NCBI RefSeq assembly: GCF_005280735.1
Contig: NZ_CP040078.1
Location: forward strand, 806,001-870,000
From: Trinickia violacea
Lineage (GTDB): Bacteria; Pseudomonadota; Gammaproteobacteria; Burkholderiales; Burkholderiaceae
Direction: 5' to 3'
Length of the DNA stretch: 64,000 nt
Part shown: positions 29,424-39,500 of the stretch, piece by piece
Layout of the letters: each line of letters begins with the position of its first letter
How positions within the stretch are numbered: position 1 is the stretch's first letter
Program-made: the position numbers and the translations under genes
Notes under the pieces: model-generated
What the model was told of the DNA's origin: nothing
The model's database searches: none
What the model saw: the letters and a program-made list of their open reading frames with translations, nothing else

Positions 29424-30082
29424 CAGACCTTCTCCATCACATAGCCGATACCGCGCACCGTGGTGATCAGATCCGCGCCGAGCTTCTTGCGCAGATTGGA
29501 TACGTGCACCTCGATCGCATTGCTTTCGATTTCCTCTTGCCAGCCATACAGGCTTTCTTCGAGACGCGATTTCGATTGCGGCACGCCTTGATGGGTCAGC
29601 AATTGAACCAGCACCGCCAGCTCGCGCGCCGTGAGCGGCACGCGCGCGTCGTCGCGCAACACCGTTTGCCCAGCCGGGTCGACGACCAGGTCGCGATAGC
29701 GGATCACTTCGACGCTGCGCCCTTGCGAGCGGCGCAACAGCGCGCGGCTGCGTGCGACGAGCTCGAGGAGATCGAACGGCTTGCCGATATAGTCGTCGGC
29801 GCCGGCCTCCAGTCCGTCGACGCGATCGGCGACGGTGCCTTTCGCGGTCAGCACGAGCACCGGCACGTCGTTGCCGGCGTCGCGCAGCCATCTCAGCAGC
29901 TCGTTGCCGGACATGAGCGGCAAGCCCAAGTCGAGCACGACGAGCGCATAGGCGGTGGTTTCGAGCGCGAGCATGGCCTTGCGGCCGTCGCGTGCCCAAT
30001 CGACTGTGAAGCCGGCTTGCCGAAGACCCGCTTCGACGCCGCTGCCAATCAAATCATCGTCTTCAACTAGGAGGATGCGCAT
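29423..30082 (-). CDS. OmpR-family response regulator (QseB/PmrA-like)
   Basis: 219 residues from the ATG at 30082, with AGGAG-like bases upstream; longer in-frame starts give a non-homologous leader. The receiver begins MRILLVEDDDLIGSGVEAGL, the phospho-acceptor is Asp51 (LVVLDLGLPLMSG), followed by LVLTAKG and DDYIGKPFDLLELVAR. The DNA-binding domain has VPLTARELAVLVQLL, SRLEESLYGWQEEIESNAIE and LITTVRGIGYVME. It works with the kinase that overlaps its stop codon. Targets cannot be read from the sequence; kup and chrA are nearby candidates. Confidence 0.94.
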   Translation of the reverse strand: MRILLVEDDDLIGSGVEAGLRQAGFTVDWARDGRKAMLALETTAYALVVLDLGLPLMSGNELLRWLRDAGNDVPVLVLTAKGTVADRVDGLEAGADDYIGKPFDLLELVARSRALLRRSQGRSVEVIRYRDLVVDPAGQTVLRDDARVPLTARELAVLVQLLTHQGVPQSKSRLEESLYGWQEEIESNAIEVHVSNLRKKLGADLITTVRGIGYVMEKV

Positions 30083-30286
30083 GAGAAGGAGTGGGGGTGG
30101 CCCGCATAAGGTTTCCTTCAGGATCGGCCGGTACCGTCGCTTGGCCCGGTTCGATACAGAGGGGTCCGCGTAGCATAAGCCATCTGCCGCGCTTTTCGCC
30201 GAGAGGCGACCCCGCATGCATTCCCTATCTGTGCCGATGCGTATCGTCGAGTCGAGCCGAGTTGAGTCGCGTTGCGCCGATAAGCT

Positions 30287-32212
30287 TCAAAGCTCCACGC
30301 GAGCCCCGAGTTCGATGACGCGATTGGCGGGCAGCTTCAGATATTCCGCGACGTTGCCGACGTTATGCAGCATCACCGCGAACATCTTCTCGCGCCACAG
30401 TGCCATGCCGACGTTGGAAACGGGGACGACGCTGGCGCGGCTCAGGAAGTACGACGTCTCCGTCGGGTCGAACGCGAGGCCGAGCGGCTTGCACGCTTCG
30501 AGCGCGACCGGCAGATTGACCTCGTCCTTGAAGCCGTAGTGGATCGTGACCTGGTAGCACTCGTCTACGAGCCGCTCCACCGTCGCGCGCTGGCTTGGCG
30601 GAACCCACGGAATTTCCTTCGTGCTGACAGTTAGGAACACTACGCGCTGGTGAAACACGCGGTTGTGGATGAGATTGTTCACGAGCGCATGCGGCACGCT
30701 ATGGGGATTCGGCGAGAGGAAGATCGCCGTGCCGCCGACGCGCGTCGGCGAGTGCGCGAGCAGCGTGCTCAAGTACGACTTCAACGGCGTGGTGCCGGCG
30801 CGCACACGGGCTTCGGCCAGCATCATTTCCCAGCCGCGTCCCCAAGTGGCCATCACCGTGAACATCACGATGCCGATCACGAGCGGGAACCAGCCGCCTT
30901 GCACGATCTTGAGCAGGTTCGCCGAGAAGAACGTCGCGTCGATGAGGAAGAAGAACACGGTCGCGAACACGCACAGGAACCAGTTGTAGTTCCATGCGTA
31001 GCGCACGACGAAGAACGTGAGGCAGGTCGTGATGAGCATCGTGCCGGTCACGGCGATGCCGTAGGCGGACCCGAGCGCGGTCGATGAACCGAAGCCGACC
31101 ACCGCGGCCACCACGGCGCACAGCAGCGCCCAGTTGATGCCGGGCACGTAGATCTGGCCGATTTCCTGGGCCGACGTGTACACGACGGTCATGCGCGGCA
31201 GGAAGCCGAGCTGCATGGCTTGCTTCGCCATCGAATAGGTGCCGGAAATCACGGCTTGCGACGCGATGATGGTGGCGATCGTCGAGAGCACGATCATCGG
31301 AAACAGCGCCCATTGCGGAAACAGCAGGTAGAACGGATTCTGCATGGCCTTGGGATTGGCGAGCAGCAGCGCGCCTTGTCCGAGGTAGTTCAAGGCTAGC
31401 GCCGGGAACACGAGACCGAACCACGTGAGGCGGATCGGGTTTGCGCCGAAGTGGCCCATGTCGGCATACAGCGCTTCGGCGCCGGTCAGCGACAACACCA
31501 CTGCGCCGAGCGCGACGAACGCGAGCCAGCGGTGATGCAGGCAGAACGCGAGCCCATGGAACGGATCGAGCGCGCTCAGGATGGCGGGCGCATCCGCGAT
31601 GTTGACGACCCCGGCCACGGCGAGCACCGCGAACCAGACCACCATGATCGGGCCGAACACCGCGCCGATGCCGGCCGTGCCGTGCTTCTGCATGATGAAC
31701 AACGTGATCAGCGCTGCGAGCGTGACCGGTATCACGTAGGTCTTGAGCACCGGCGCCGCGACTTCGAGCCCTTCCACCGCGCTCAGCACCGAGATCGCCG
31801 GGGTAATCACGCTGTCGCCGAAGAACAGTGCGGCGCCCATGATGCCGACCAGCAGCAGCGAATTGCGCAGCCGCTTGCGCGTCGCCACCGACGACGCGGC
31901 GAGCGACAGCAGCGCCATGATTCCGCCTTCGCCGTGGTTGTTCGCACGCAGAATCAGGGCGACGTACTTGAGCGAAACGACCACCATCAGCGACCAGAAG
32001 ATCAGCGAGACGATGCCGATCAAATTGAACCGGTTCAGCGCGAGGCCGTTGGCGGGGTCGAAGACGGTTTGGAGCGTGTAGAGCGGACTCGTGCCGATAT
32101 CGCCGTACACGACGCCGAGCGCGGCGAGCGCCAAGGCGGGCATGGCCGGTTTGTGCGGCCGAGGCTCGCCGACATGCCCGGCGCCGGAGGTTTCGGTTGC
32201 AGGTAGGCTCAT
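30287..32212 (-). CDS. kup: Low-affinity potassium uptake protein Kup
   Basis: 641 residues with GGAGG just upstream. The first ~430 residues hold about twelve membrane helices with the family landmarks LGVVYGDIGTSPLYTLQTVF, NHGEGGIMALLSL, ALFFGDSVITPAISVLSAVE and YADMGHFGANPIRLTWF. The last ~200 form the cytoplasmic domain (RVGGTAIFLSPNPHSVPHAL, YGFKDEVNLPVALE, SYFLSRASVVP). Kup/Trk-type KUP proteins are proton-coupled potassium importers of the inner membrane. The gene is 204 bases upstream of the two-component pair on the same strand, with no clear terminator between. Confidence 0.95.
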   Translation of the reverse strand: MSLPATETSGAGHVGEPRPHKPAMPALALAALGVVYGDIGTSPLYTLQTVFDPANGLALNRFNLIGIVSLIFWSLMVVVSLKYVALILRANNHGEGGIMALLSLAASSVATRKRLRNSLLLVGIMGAALFFGDSVITPAISVLSAVEGLEVAAPVLKTYVIPVTLAALITLFIMQKHGTAGIGAVFGPIMVVWFAVLAVAGVVNIADAPAILSALDPFHGLAFCLHHRWLAFVALGAVVLSLTGAEALYADMGHFGANPIRLTWFGLVFPALALNYLGQGALLLANPKAMQNPFYLLFPQWALFPMIVLSTIATIIASQAVISGTYSMAKQAMQLGFLPRMTVVYTSAQEIGQIYVPGINWALLCAVVAAVVGFGSSTALGSAYGIAVTGTMLITTCLTFFVVRYAWNYNWFLCVFATVFFFLIDATFFSANLLKIVQGGWFPLVIGIVMFTVMATWGRGWEMMLAEARVRAGTTPLKSYLSTLLAHSPTRVGGTAIFLSPNPHSVPHALVNNLIHNRVFHQRVVFLTVSTKEIPWVPPSQRATVERLVDECYQVTIHYGFKDEVNLPVALEACKPLGLAFDPTETSYFLSRASVVPVSNVGMALWREKMFAVMLHNVGNVAEYLKLPANRVIELGARVEL

Positions 32213-32573
32213 GTCTCCCTCCAGATTGACGCTCGCTGCGCAAAGGAAGACCGTATCCGTTTGCGCCGCATGGCGGCTCTGAAAGCTGGTTGTATTGTTC
32301 GATGCTTGGCTTTCTATCTGCAGTTGTTCGAAGTATAGGGAAGCGTCGGCGTAAGAACCGTGACGCGTTAAAAAAACGTTAACGTGTAGTTAAGCAAGCG
32401 TCGGGCAGGGTGGCGTGCATGCGGCGTGCCCGCTTGCGCTCGATGGCGTCTCTTGTCATAGGAATGGGGGAGGCGTGCGGCGCGGTCCATGAATGCAACG
32501 CGGGCCTTCTCGTCAGATACCGAGAAGGCCCGCGCCGTACCGCCTGATTGAAGCCGCGAGGCGGCTGCCTTGC
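32213..32573. other. 361-base gap between aldH-type gene end and kup start
   Basis: It should hold the kup promoter near 32213-32400. The only element I can support besides that is the hairpin listed at 32499-32534; no open frame with coding character is present. Confidence 0.6.
32499..32534 (-). terminator. Hairpin terminator of the aldehyde dehydrogenase gene
   Basis: CGCGGGCCTTCTCG (32499-32512) pairs perfectly with CGAGAAGGCCCGCG (32521-32534) around an eight-base loop, 40 bases past the stop codon. The U-run after the stem on the minus strand is weak (TTGCATTC), so termination may be partial. Confidence 0.75.
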
Positions 32574-34019
32574 TTATACCGCCGCGACCGTCACCGACTT
32601 GGTCACCAAATAGCCTTCCATCGCTTCCGGCCCGCCTTCCGAGCCGTAGCCCGAATCCTTGACGCCGCCGAACGGCATTTCCGGCCAGGGCGTGGCGGGC
32701 TGGTTGATCCACAGCATGCCGACTTCGAGCTGTTGCGACAGCAGGTGCACGTTCTTGAACGACTTCGTGAACGCGTAGCCCGCGAGGCCGAAGGGCAGGC
32801 GGTTGGCTTCGGCGATCGCCTCTTCGAGCGAATCGACGCCGCGCACCGCCGCGACCGGGCCGAACGGCTCGTTGTTGAACACGTCGGCTTCGAGCGAGAC
32901 GTTCGACAGCACCGTCGGCGCGAAGAAGTTGCCTTCCGTGCCGACGCGCTCGCCGCCCGTCTCGACCTTGGCGCCCGTGGCGCGCGCGTCTTCGAGCACC
33001 TTGCTCATGGCCGTGAGGCGGCGCGCGTTGGCGAGCGGCCCGAGGTTGGTGCCTTCGGCAAGACCGTCGCCGAGCTTCAAGTTTTCGGCGTGCTTGACGA
33101 GCTCCCGCACGAATTGTTCGCGGATGCTGTTGTGCACCAGAAAGCGCGTCGGCGAGATGCAGACTTGGCCGGCGTTGCGGAACTTCGCGCCGCCCGCCGC
33201 CTTGACGGCGAGCGCGACGTCGGCATCTTCCGCGACGATGACCGGCGCGTGGCCGCCCAGCTCCATCGTGGCGCGCTTCATGTGCGCGCCGGCGAGTGCC
33301 GCGAGCTGCTTGCCGACCGGCGTCGAGCCCGTGAACGTGACTTTGCGGATCACCGGGTGCGGAATCAGGTAGCCCGAGATTTCGGCCGGATCGCCGAACA
33401 CGAGGCCGACCACGCCGGCGGGCACGCCCGCATCGACGAACGCTTTCAGCAACGCGGCCGGCGACGCCGGGGTTTCCTCGGGCGCTTTCACGAGAAACGA
33501 GCAGCCGCTCGCGAGCGCGGCGGAGAGCTTGCGCACGACTTGATTGACGGGGAAATTCCACGGCGTGAACGCGGCGACGGGACCGATCGGCTCCTTCTGC
33601 ACCGTTTGCTGGACCGCGAGATTGCGCGGCGGCACGATGCGGCCGTAGACGCGGCGGCCTTCGTCGGCGAACCATTCGATGATGTCGGCGGCCGACAGCA
33701 CTTCGATGCGCGATTCGGCAAACGGCTTGCCTTGCTCCATCGTCATCAGGCGCGCCACGTCGTCGGCGCGTTCGCGGAACAGGGCGGCGGCTTTGCGCAT
33801 CGTGGCCGCGCGTTCGTGGGCCGGCACCTTGCGCCACGTTTCGAAGCCGCGCTGCGCGGCGGCGAGCGCCCGGTCGAGATCGGCAATGCCGGCGTGCGCG
33901 ACCTTGCCGATCGCCTTGCCGGTCGCGGGATTGATGACGTCGATCGTCTTGCCGCTCAAGGCGTCGCACCATTCGCCGTTGATCAAGAGACGGGTATCGG
34001 TGTAGCTCGATGTGACCAT
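32574..34019 (-). CDS. NAD(P)-dependent aldehyde dehydrogenase (semialdehyde dehydrogenase type)
   Basis: 481 residues from the ATG at 34019; the open frame continues upstream but without homology. It contains the oxyanion Asn155 (FTPWNFP), the catalytic Glu253 (TMELGGHAPVIV), the cofactor loop VTFTGSTPVGKQLA and the nucleophile Cys287 (RNAGQVCISPTRF). It ends with FGGVKDSGYGSEGGPEAMEGYL. Length and these blocks fit succinate-semialdehyde or alpha-ketoglutaric-semialdehyde dehydrogenases, but the substrate cannot be fixed without a pathway context. The gene stands alone with its own terminator. Confidence 0.93.
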   Translation of the reverse strand: MVTSSYTDTRLLINGEWCDALSGKTIDVINPATGKAIGKVAHAGIADLDRALAAAQRGFETWRKVPAHERAATMRKAAALFRERADDVARLMTMEQGKPFAESRIEVLSAADIIEWFADEGRRVYGRIVPPRNLAVQQTVQKEPIGPVAAFTPWNFPVNQVVRKLSAALASGCSFLVKAPEETPASPAALLKAFVDAGVPAGVVGLVFGDPAEISGYLIPHPVIRKVTFTGSTPVGKQLAALAGAHMKRATMELGGHAPVIVAEDADVALAVKAAGGAKFRNAGQVCISPTRFLVHNSIREQFVRELVKHAENLKLGDGLAEGTNLGPLANARRLTAMSKVLEDARATGAKVETGGERVGTEGNFFAPTVLSNVSLEADVFNNEPFGPVAAVRGVDSLEEAIAEANRLPFGLAGYAFTKSFKNVHLLSQQLEVGMLWINQPATPWPEMPFGGVKDSGYGSEGGPEAMEGYLVTKSVTVAAV

Positions 34020-34134
34020 GCTGAATTCCTGATAAGTGGGGGACGACAGGCTGCGTTCGCTAGGGAAGCAGCCGAGGGGGGCCTGCGGATAGGACGATCT
34101 TATCTGATTACGCCGCAACGCCGCGAGCCAGCGC

Positions 34135-36366
34135 TCAATACGCGGCGCGCAACGCTTCGTTCGCGACGGCAAGCCGCGATGCGACGACCTTGACCAGAAA
34201 GCGGTGGAATTGCTGCGCGGCGACAGGATCGTCCTGTTCGAGCGCGAGAAGCGCCGCCAGGGACAAGCGCCGCACGCGCGCGGGTGTCTCGGCGAGCACG
34301 TCCGCGCTGCGCCGCTGCTGCGTGTACACCGCCATTTCGCCGACGACCGTCCCCGGGCCGAACGAGCGCAGCCGCACCGAGCGGCCATTGTCGAGCGGCA
34401 GCGAAATGGCGACTCGCCCGCGCTCGACGATGTAGAGCGCGTCGCCCGGCTCGCCGCGAAGAAAGAGCGGCTGGCCAGCCTGCAAGTCGCGCACTTCCAG
34501 GCGAGCGGACAGCGCGTCGAGCGCCGGGGCCGTGAAGTGCGGCGCCAGCATCGCGTGGAAATCGCCGCCGTCCTGCCCCGGCGCTCGCGGATTCGAAGCG
34601 AGCAACTGGTCTTCGACCCATTCCAATCCGGCATCGAGCGATTCGAACTCGTGAATGCGCAGCTTGAGCGTGCCGGTTTTCACGAGCAGATCCCGCGAGC
34701 GCGACGGCAGCGCGGTCAGCACCAGGTCTGCGTTTGCCGCCGCGCAAAGCTGCCGGAGCTTGACGAAGCTGATCGACACCGAAGCATCCATCCCATTGGT
34801 CGAAGCGAAGTCGAGGACGACGAAGCGCACCGGCGTCGAGCCGCGCGCAGCAAGCCGCTCGCGGATGTGCTGCAAGATCGAATTGGCCGTGCCGAAGAAC
34901 AGAAAGCCTTGCAGGCACATTCCGTACATCTGCGAGCCGAGCCGATGCAACTGCTGGGTCTCCTCGATGCTGCGCTCGACGGTCGACGTGCGCGTGCCGG
35001 TGTCGAATTCCATGCGTATGCAACTGACGCGGCCGTATAGCAGCGTGAACATCACGCAGGCCGCGACGACGCCGGCCGCGACGCCCGCGATCACACCATA
35101 GCCGGCGATCACCGCCAGGATGACCGGCACGAGCAGATACTCGTACCAATTGAGCTTCGCATAGGCGCGCACCAGCCATTCCATCAAGAGGCGCAGCCCC
35201 ATGTAAATCTGCAGTCCGACCAGCACCGGCACCGGAAACAGCGCCGCCAGATCCGGGGAGACGGCCAGCACCACCAGACACGCGAGCGAAGCGAACACCC
35301 CCGCGATGCGGGTCGTTGCGCCGGCGCGTGCGTTGAGCATCGAACGATTGAACGATTGATAGCCGACCATGCCGCCGAGCAATCCGCTTGCGACGTTGGC
35401 GATGCCCGCCGCGCGCATCTCGCGATTCAGGTCGATATCCTCGCCGGTCGCCGCGCCGATGGCCGTCGAGTTCATCAGGATCGTGATGGCCGACGCCGAG
35501 GTGACCACGAGCGTTTCCGGAAGGTGCGCGCCAATGGCCAGCCAGTCGATGCTCGCCTGCGCGAGCGGCGCCGACAGATGCCATTCGGGAAGGCGAGGCA
35601 GATGCATGGCGACGCGCGGGAGCAGCAGTCCCATGTTGCGCGCGTCGTCGGTCGAGAGGCCCGCTGTGTGGAGCAGGACATAGAAGAGCGCAATGCCGAG
35701 GGCGAGCACCAGCGGCAACGCGGCGGCGTGCTTCCAGCTGCGCACCAGGATCGTCGCCAGCGCGCCGACCAGCAGCGCGGGCACCCATGCGAGCCAGGGC
35801 AGATGAATCAGCAGCGCGAGCGTGCGCCAGTGCGGCGACTCGCCCGTCAAGACGCGAAACGCCCCTGCCAGCAGCAGGTACCCCGTGCCGGCCAGAAATC
35901 CGCCGACCACGGGGTACGGGAGAAACTGCAGCGAGCGGCTGCGTTTCGTCGAACCGATCGCATACAGGACGAGGCCCGTCACGATCGAGCACAACGCGAT
36001 CGCGAGCAGCACGGTCAGAAGGAGGGTCTGCGGGGAGCCGCCGTCGGCGCGGACGCTGCTGGCCACGCCCGCCGCGACCCCCGCGAGAAACGCGGTGGCA
36101 TTGCTGTCGGGCCCGCCGATGTTCAGGCGCATCGAGCTCGTCAAGGCGATCACGAGCGCGGTCACGACGCAGCTGACGAGCGCGGTGGGCACGCCGAGCA
36201 CGGCATAGCGGGCGAGATCGGCGCTGAAGATCATCGTGCCGAGGCTCATCGCGTAACACAGCATGACGAGCGTCGAAACGGCGCCGCCGGTCAGGTCGCC
36301 GAGCAAACTGGCGAAGCGGGAGCCGGGGGAAACCTCGGAGACGGAACCGGTGGTGCCAGGCTTCAC
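34135..36366 (-). CDS. SulP transporter with STAS and C-terminal cyclic-nucleotide-binding domain
   Basis: 743 residues from a GTG start with GGAG six bases before it. Roughly 1-430 is a SulP/SLC26 membrane domain (LGDLTGGAVSTLVMLCYAMS, LNIGGPDSNATAFLAGVAAG, YPVVGGFLAGTGYLLLAGAF, GMVGYQSFNRSMLNAR). About 460-600 is a STAS domain (RFVVLDFASTNGMDASVSIS). About 620-743 is a cAMP/cGMP-binding fold. Its phosphate-binding cassette is visible at Gly676-Glu677 (VVGEMAVYTQQRRSADVLAE), with Arg686 and Ser687 in the usual places. So anion transport may be gated by a cyclic nucleotide. The gene is divergent from a class III cyclase, 176 bases apart. Confidence 0.9.
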   Translation of the reverse strand: MKPGTTGSVSEVSPGSRFASLLGDLTGGAVSTLVMLCYAMSLGTMIFSADLARYAVLGVPTALVSCVVTALVIALTSSMRLNIGGPDSNATAFLAGVAAGVASSVRADGGSPQTLLLTVLLAIALCSIVTGLVLYAIGSTKRSRSLQFLPYPVVGGFLAGTGYLLLAGAFRVLTGESPHWRTLALLIHLPWLAWVPALLVGALATILVRSWKHAAALPLVLALGIALFYVLLHTAGLSTDDARNMGLLLPRVAMHLPRLPEWHLSAPLAQASIDWLAIGAHLPETLVVTSASAITILMNSTAIGAATGEDIDLNREMRAAGIANVASGLLGGMVGYQSFNRSMLNARAGATTRIAGVFASLACLVVLAVSPDLAALFPVPVLVGLQIYMGLRLLMEWLVRAYAKLNWYEYLLVPVILAVIAGYGVIAGVAAGVVAACVMFTLLYGRVSCIRMEFDTGTRTSTVERSIEETQQLHRLGSQMYGMCLQGFLFFGTANSILQHIRERLAARGSTPVRFVVLDFASTNGMDASVSISFVKLRQLCAAANADLVLTALPSRSRDLLVKTGTLKLRIHEFESLDAGLEWVEDQLLASNPRAPGQDGGDFHAMLAPHFTAPALDALSARLEVRDLQAGQPLFLRGEPGDALYIVERGRVAISLPLDNGRSVRLRSFGPGTVVGEMAVYTQQRRSADVLAETPARVRRLSLAALLALEQDDPVAAQQFHRFLVKVVASRLAVANEALRAAY

Positions 36367-36542
36367 GGCGATCTCCGGTGAGGGACGGCGGCGAGCGGGA
36401 GGCGCGCTTCAGTATCCGTCCGCACTTTTCAGTCTGTCAATTTCCATACGGCGCGCTTGGCAAGGTCCTACACTGGGTAGCACCGGGCGGGCGAAGCAGT
36501 CTTGGCAAGCGTGCCGCGCGGCACCGGATACAGGCGACGGCG

Positions 36543-39500
36543 ATGGACATCGGGCAATGGCTGGCGGGATTGAGCCTCGAGCAATACGCGCAGGCGTTCG
36601 GCGAGAACGACATCGACCTGTCGATGCTGCCGCAACTGACCGATGCGGATCTGAAAGAGCTCGGGGTCCAATCGCTCGGCCATCGCAAGCGCATCCTCGC
36701 CGCCGCCGCGCAACGTTCGGCGCCGCCGCCGGACGCCACGGCTCGCGTATCCGCCACCGCGCCCGCCGCCGCATCCGGCCCGCCGGAGGACGAGCGCCGG
36801 CAAGTCACCATCCTCTTTGCGGACCTTTGCGGGTACACCGCGCTTTCGCAGTCGCTCGACCCGGAAGAATTGCGCGAGCTGATCGGCCGCTATACGGCGC
36901 TGGTCGACGGCATCGTGCTGGCGTATGGCGGCACCGTCGACAAGCACATCGGCGACGCCGTGATGGCGCTGTTCGGCGCGCCTCGCGCGCACGATACCGA
37001 CCCGCTGCGAGCCGCGCGCGCCGCGCTCGATATCCACGACGCGCTCGCCGAGCTGAGCGCGCGAACGGAGCGGCGGTTGCAGGCGCACGTGGGCATCGCG
37101 AGCGGCGAAGTGGTCGCGGGGGCGCTCGGCCGCGCCGACGCCCAGGACTACACGGTGCACGGCGATCCGGTCAACCTGGCAGCGCGGCTCGTGGCCGCCG
37201 CGCGCGGCGGAGAGACGCTGCTGTCCGACGACGTGCGGCGCGCGCTCGGCGAGAGCGCGCTGTGCGAGCCGGCCGGCGACATGCGCTTCAAGGGTATCGA
37301 TGAACCCGTGCCCACGTGGCGGCTTTCCAGCATGACGAGCGAGGCGGCAGCGGTGAGCCGCAGCCGCTTCATCGGCCGCCATGCCGAGCTCGATCAATTC
37401 CGCGGCATCGTCCACGCGTGTCTCGAGCAGCGGGCCGGCCACGTCGTCTATGTGCGCGGCGAGGCGGGCATCGGCAAAACGCGGCTCGTCGACGAGATGC
37501 GCGGCCAGGTCGAGGCGCAGGGCTTCGAAGTCCATCGCGGCCTGGTGCTGGACTTCGGCGTCGGCAAGGGGCAGGGGCCCGTCCACGCGATCGTCGGCAG
37601 TCTGCTTGGCCTGCCGCTCGCCGCGCCGAGCGAGACGCGGCAAGCGGCGGCCGAGCGTGTCGCCGCAGAGGGTGTCATCAAGCCCGAACAGCGCGTATTC
37701 CTGCACGACCTGCTCGGCCTGCCGCAAACGAGCGAATGGCGGACCCTTTACGACGCGATGGATCACGGCGCGCGCAAGCGCGGCAAGGAGGCGCTCGTCG
37801 CACGGCTTACCGAGGAGGCATGCCGGCGCGCGCCAACCATGATCGTGGTCGAAGACGTGCATTGGGCCGACCAGCAGGTGCTCGACTATCTGGCCGCGTT
37901 TGCCTCGGGCGTCGGCAACGGGCCGGGCCTCGTCGTCATGACTTCGCGCGTGGAAGGCGACCCGCTCGACGCGGCATGGCGCGCGCGCTGCCGCGACATC
38001 CCCTTCGCCACCATCGATCTCGGGCCGTTGCGCAAGGAGGAGGCGCTCTCTCTCGCCGGCAACTTCATCGATGCGACCCAGCGCGTTGCGCTGGCGTGCG
38101 TCGAGCGCGCGGACGGCAATCCGCTTTTTCTCGAGCAGCTGTTGCGCAATGCCGAGGAGGGCAGCGGCAAGGCGGTCCCGGGCTCGATCCAGAGTCTCGT
38201 GCTCGCGCGCATGGACAGGCTGTCGCCGCGCGACCGCCTCGCATTTCAGGCGGCCGCGGTGATTGGCCAGCGCTTTGACATTGCCTTGCTGCGGCAGCTC
38301 GTCGACGAGCCGGATTACGTCTGCGATGGGCTGCTCGCCAACGCGCTCGTGCTGCCGGAGGGCGACGATTACCTGTTTGCGCACGCCTTGATTCAGGAGG
38401 GCGCGTATTCGACGCTGCTGCGAACCCGCCGGCGCGAATTGCACCTGCGCGCGGCCGAGTGGTTCGCAGCGAGCGACCCGACGCTTTACGCCCAGCACCT
38501 CGACCGCGCGGAGGACGCGCGCGCCCCGCGGGCCTATCTCGATGCCGCTGTCGCGCAGCGCGCGGCGCATCTTGCGGAGGCCGCTCTGCGCCTGACCGAA
38601 CGGGGCCTGGAGATTGCGAAAGCGGATACGGACCGTCACGCGCTTAGCTGCTTGATGGGCGAGCTGCAGCGGGACTTGGGCGCCATCGAGGCATCGATTG
38701 CCACGTATCGCGCGGCGCTTTCCGCCGCTGCCGATGACACGAGCCGCTGCCGCTGCCAGCTCGGGCTCGCGGAAGGCTTGCGCGTGAACGAGGGGCTCGA
38801 GGAAGCCCTCGCGCTGTTGGACGCTGCGCAGCAGGTTGCCGAGCGCGAGGACCAGGTGGCGGAACTCGCGCGCCTGCATCACCTGCGCGGCAACATTCTG
38901 TTTCCCCTCGGAAGGATCGAGGACTGCAGCGCCGAGCACGAACGCGGGCTGACCTACGCCCGGCGCCTGGGCCTGCCCGAAGCGGAGGCGCGTGCGCTCG
39001 GCGGTCTCGGGGATGCGGCCTATGCGCAAGGACGCATGCGGACCGCTTTCGAGCACTTCAGCCGTTGCGTCGCCTTGAGCCGGGAACACGGCTTTGGGCG
39101 GATCGAGGTCGCCAATCGTTCGATGCAAGGCTTTAGCCGCATTTATTTGAACGAGGCGCGGCTGGCGCGCGAGGACACGGCTGCGGCCACACGCGCCGCC
39201 GAACTGATCGGGCAGCCGCGCGCGCAAATGCTTTGCGAAACGCTAGGCGTGTTCGTGTGTCACGAACTGGGGGACAGCGAGGCGACCCAGATCCATCTCG
39301 AACAAGAAATGCGTCTGATCCGGCAGCTTGGCGCGCGCCGTTTCGAGGCGCAGAACCTGGAAATGCGAGGCCGGATGTTGCTCGATTGCGGACGGCGGCG
39401 TGAGGCCGCGCATATGTTGCAGGGCGCGCTCGACATCTGCCGCGAAGTCGGTACGCAGTTCTGCGCGCCGAAAGTCGTGGGCGCGCTTTGCCGCGCCGTC

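Noticed and set aside
32574..34634. Extended open frame giving the aldehyde dehydrogenase 205 extra N-terminal residues.
   Set aside because: The extension is a shadow of the SulP gene's cyclic-nucleotide domain in another frame; the ATG at 34019 gives a normal-length enzyme.
36468..39227. A 919-codon antisense open frame under the cyclase gene, and similar long frames at 17129-19573, 13196-14776 and 6165-8348 on the minus strand.
   Set aside because: They are shadows produced by GC-rich third codon positions; their composition (Arg/His/Ala/Asp-rich, no motifs) is not coding, and the sense frames carry clear families.
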